DNA of 64,000 bases, taken from Mesodorylaimus sp. YZB2_4 (Eukaryota; Nematoda; Enoplea; Dorylaimida; Dorylaimidae). Of this stretch, positions 62,089 to 64,000 are shown one piece after another. The stretch is from NCBI GenBank assembly GCA_030248295.1, contig JASANH010000838.1, forward strand, positions 124,001-188,000, given 5' to 3'. The first letter of the stretch is position 1. Every line of letters begins with the position of its first letter. Made by a program: the position numbers and the translations under genes. The notes beneath the pieces are model-generated. The model saw only the letters and a program-made list of their open reading frames with translations, was not told where the DNA came from and searched no databases.

Positions 62089-63416
62089 CATCGCCGCCGC
62101 CGCTGCCCCCCCGACCAATGCAAAAAGACCGCCACTCACATCGTCAAGGCCATCAAGCGGAGTGTGAGCAAACATACGACATCCGGATTGTCGACCCAAG
62201 ATATCACGACCCTGCTGCTCGCCGTCGGGCCCATCTTCAGAGATCAGCCGATGCTCGTCGAGGTGTCGTTGCCTGTTTCGGTGTGCGGAGACGTCCATGG
62301 TCAAATCGGCGATGTCGTCCGCCTGTTTGATCAGCACGGTTGGCCGCCCAAGATGCGTTACTTGTTTTTGGGTGAGTCGAGTGCGAAGAAGGCCAAATGT
62401 CGCGTCCTTTTTTACAAATACGAAGGTTCTGATCCTACATAAATTTCCCATCTTTAGGGGACTACGTCGATCGCGGTCCAAACAACGTGGACACGATCTG
62501 CCTCCTGTTTGCGCTCAAATACCTCAATCCGGACGACTTCTACTTGCTGCGCGGCAACCACGAGACGAAGCCAGTCAATGACGTGTACGGGTTCAAGGGC
62601 GAGCTACAGCAGCACTTTCCAGCCACTCCTCAGCTCGACGCAGGCCTTCAGTTGTGGCAACTCTTCAACGTAAGTCTCGTTCGTTCGTGGAAAAGAATCC
62701 TTCGTGACGTCGACCTTGGTTTCAGAAAGTGTTCAGCCAAATGCCATTGGCGGGGTTGATCGACGGGCGAATTCTGTGCATGCACGGTGGCATCTCTCCC
62801 GACCTGAAGAGCTTGGATCAGATTCGTCAGGTGAAAAGGCCGTTGACAAAGTTTCCAGACAAGGGCATCGAGATCGATCTGCTGTGGGCGGACCCAGACC
62901 CTAACCGGGAAACAAAAGGTGAGTCCCACCCACCTGGCCTTCAGTAGACTTCAAAGACTTTAACGCGTTTTTTTGACGAAGGATTCGTGCCAAGTACTCG
63001 CGGTGTATCGTACACGTTCGGATCGGATGCGGTTATCGACAAATGCGAAGAGTTGCAGCTGGACATGATCGTGCGCGCGCATCAGGTACAGTCACGAGCC
63101 TTCTCGTTCTTTTACATAGCAGGCTATTTTCAGGTGGTGGTAAACGGCTTCGAGTTCTTCGCCGATGGTCGGATGATGACGTTGTTCACGGCGCCCGACT
63201 ACTGCAACCAGTTCGAGAACGATGGCGGTGTCCTGCTGATCGAAAAGAGCGGTGAATGCAAGATTAAGGTAACTGTGAGCGATATCGTCTCTCGAGGTTT
63301 CCCGCCAGCATAGTTTCTCCTTTCAGCAACTAAAATCGAGAGCCAAGGTCGCGAAGGCGGACCCGCCGAAGGCTGGAGAAAAGTCGCCAAAGTCAGAAGA
63401 GAAGCCCCCGAAATGA
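62089..63416 (+). CDS. PP1-family Ser/Thr phosphatase, divergent
   Basis: A metallophosphatase catalytic subunit of the PP1 group; nematode-specific members are mostly sperm proteins (family knowledge). Exons after the start are: ..62371, 62458..62669, 62726..62918, 62982..63085, 63134..63268 and 63327..63416. Metal and catalytic motifs are present: [31 protein letters not shown] and VRAHQ. Also present is [16 protein letters not shown], where PP1 normally has SAPNYCGEFDN. The C-terminus is a Lys/Pro-rich tail ([23 protein letters not shown]). The ATG at 62084 (MASPPPLPP) is out of frame with the core by one base. The join would be restored if the run of seven C near 62106-62112 had one base fewer, so a homopolymer error, or a start in another exon, is likely. 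The last intron, exon and 3' flank are duplicated at 40.6-41.3 kb. Confidence 0.85.
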
Positions 63417-64000
63417 ACGATGCCGAGAGATCGTCAATGTGATGCGTGGTGACGTGCGATCGTGATGTCCCTGTTGTGCAGCTGCAGTGTCGACTAAAGC
63501 GAACAAAAAATGAGCTGAATGGTTTGCTCCAGCATGAGTTGCCTCCGTTTTAAGCGATAGAACCTTATCTACACCGCGCTGTAGTCTCGCGCGCAATGAA
63601 AGCCCACTTCGACCATGGCCCATCTCACCTCACGCGCCAAGCTCGTGAATCGAAAACGCAGGTTTCATACGACGTCGAAAAGAATCAGCCAGTATCACAC
63701 AGAGTAATTCTCACATGCTTGGGGAGTCTCAAAAGGCTGCGGCTACCAGCCGTATCAGTCAGGCAACGAAGGACCTCCACCACGTCAGGATCCATGTCTA
63801 AGGCTTTTTGAAGTTGGCCATGGGCGTCGCATTTGGTACAAAGAAGGGCACATAAAAAAGCGCATTAGCCAAGGTTTAACTTTTGATCGGCAGGCCAAAA
63901 GCTAAGGCATGATATGAAGCGAAGCGATACCAATCTTTGTCTCCTTACTCTTTGAGATCCCATGGCATGGTGCAATGCCATGTATGTGGGGGCTTTAGGG
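63281..64000 (+). repeat. Inverted duplication, right arm
   Basis: Matches the reverse complement of 40589-41308 at high identity over its whole visible length and continues beyond the window end. It begins inside the last PP1 intron at CGATATCGTCTCTC.. and spans the terminal exon and 3' flank. Confidence 0.85.

Overview
The window looks like metazoan nuclear DNA, most likely from a nematode. The genes have many introns, often only 45-60 bp long, with gtaag/gtgag donors and TTTCAG/TTTTAG acceptors. A degenerate tract of TTAGGC-type repeats (the nematode telomere unit) lies at about 11925-12055. There is a set of TTBK/casein-kinase-like kinases and a divergent PP1 phosphatase of the kind that nematodes have expanded in sperm. 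No database could be searched, so the organism call rests on these features only. Exon models below were assembled by hand from splice signals, reading phase and remembered family conservation.

Layout. 0.4-2.9 kb (-): chondroitin polymerizing factor. 3.8-7.6 kb (+): methylenetetrahydrofolate reductase. 8.0-9.6 kb (-): a CDK1/CDK2-type kinase. 10.1-12.3 kb (-): DIMT1 18S rRNA dimethyltransferase. 14.0-14.9 kb (-): a membrane-anchored Lys-rich protein with an in-frame stop. 15.9-17.0 kb (+): TTBK-like kinase 1. 20.7-22.8 kb (+): a ZnT1/ZnT10-type transporter. 24.6-26.6 kb (-): an RGK-like GTPase. 26.6-32.7 kb: gene-poor. 32.7-35.7 kb (+): a coiled-coil gene with a frameshift and a tandem repeat block in its intron. 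38.3-39.2 kb (-): TTBK-like kinase 2 with an in-frame TGA. 40.6-42.2 kb (-): an unknown membrane protein gene whose 3' end is shared with a PP1 gene. 43.9-44.6 kb (-): a cyclophilin. 47.4-50.4 kb (+): a type I membrane protein with three tandem FN3-like modules. 50.8-55.1 kb (-): nicotinate phosphoribosyltransferase. 56.4-58.2 kb (-): a decayed USP48-like gene. 60.1-61.1 kb (+): an RluA-type pseudouridine synthase. 62.1-63.4 kb (+): the PP1-like phosphatase.

Housekeeping genes (MTHFR, CDK, DIMT1, NAPRT, transporter, GTPase) splice into clean frames across 7-11 exons. The stops and frameshifts in the kinase 2, Lys-rich, coiled-coil, membrane-protein and USP48 genes are therefore unlikely to be general sequencing noise.

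Non-genic DNA is rich in short repeats: at least two tRNA-derived SINE families, a hairpin-bearing repeat (called element B here) that one SINE has inserted into, a 604-bp tandem duplication of that composite, and a roughly 0.7-kb inverted duplication joining the 40.6-41.3 kb and 63.3-64.0 kb regions. I found no gene cassette resembling a defence or biosynthetic system. The most novel items are the inverted duplication that gave an unrelated gene a PP1 tail, the three-module receptor-like gene, and the hairpin repeat with apparently compensatory stem changes.
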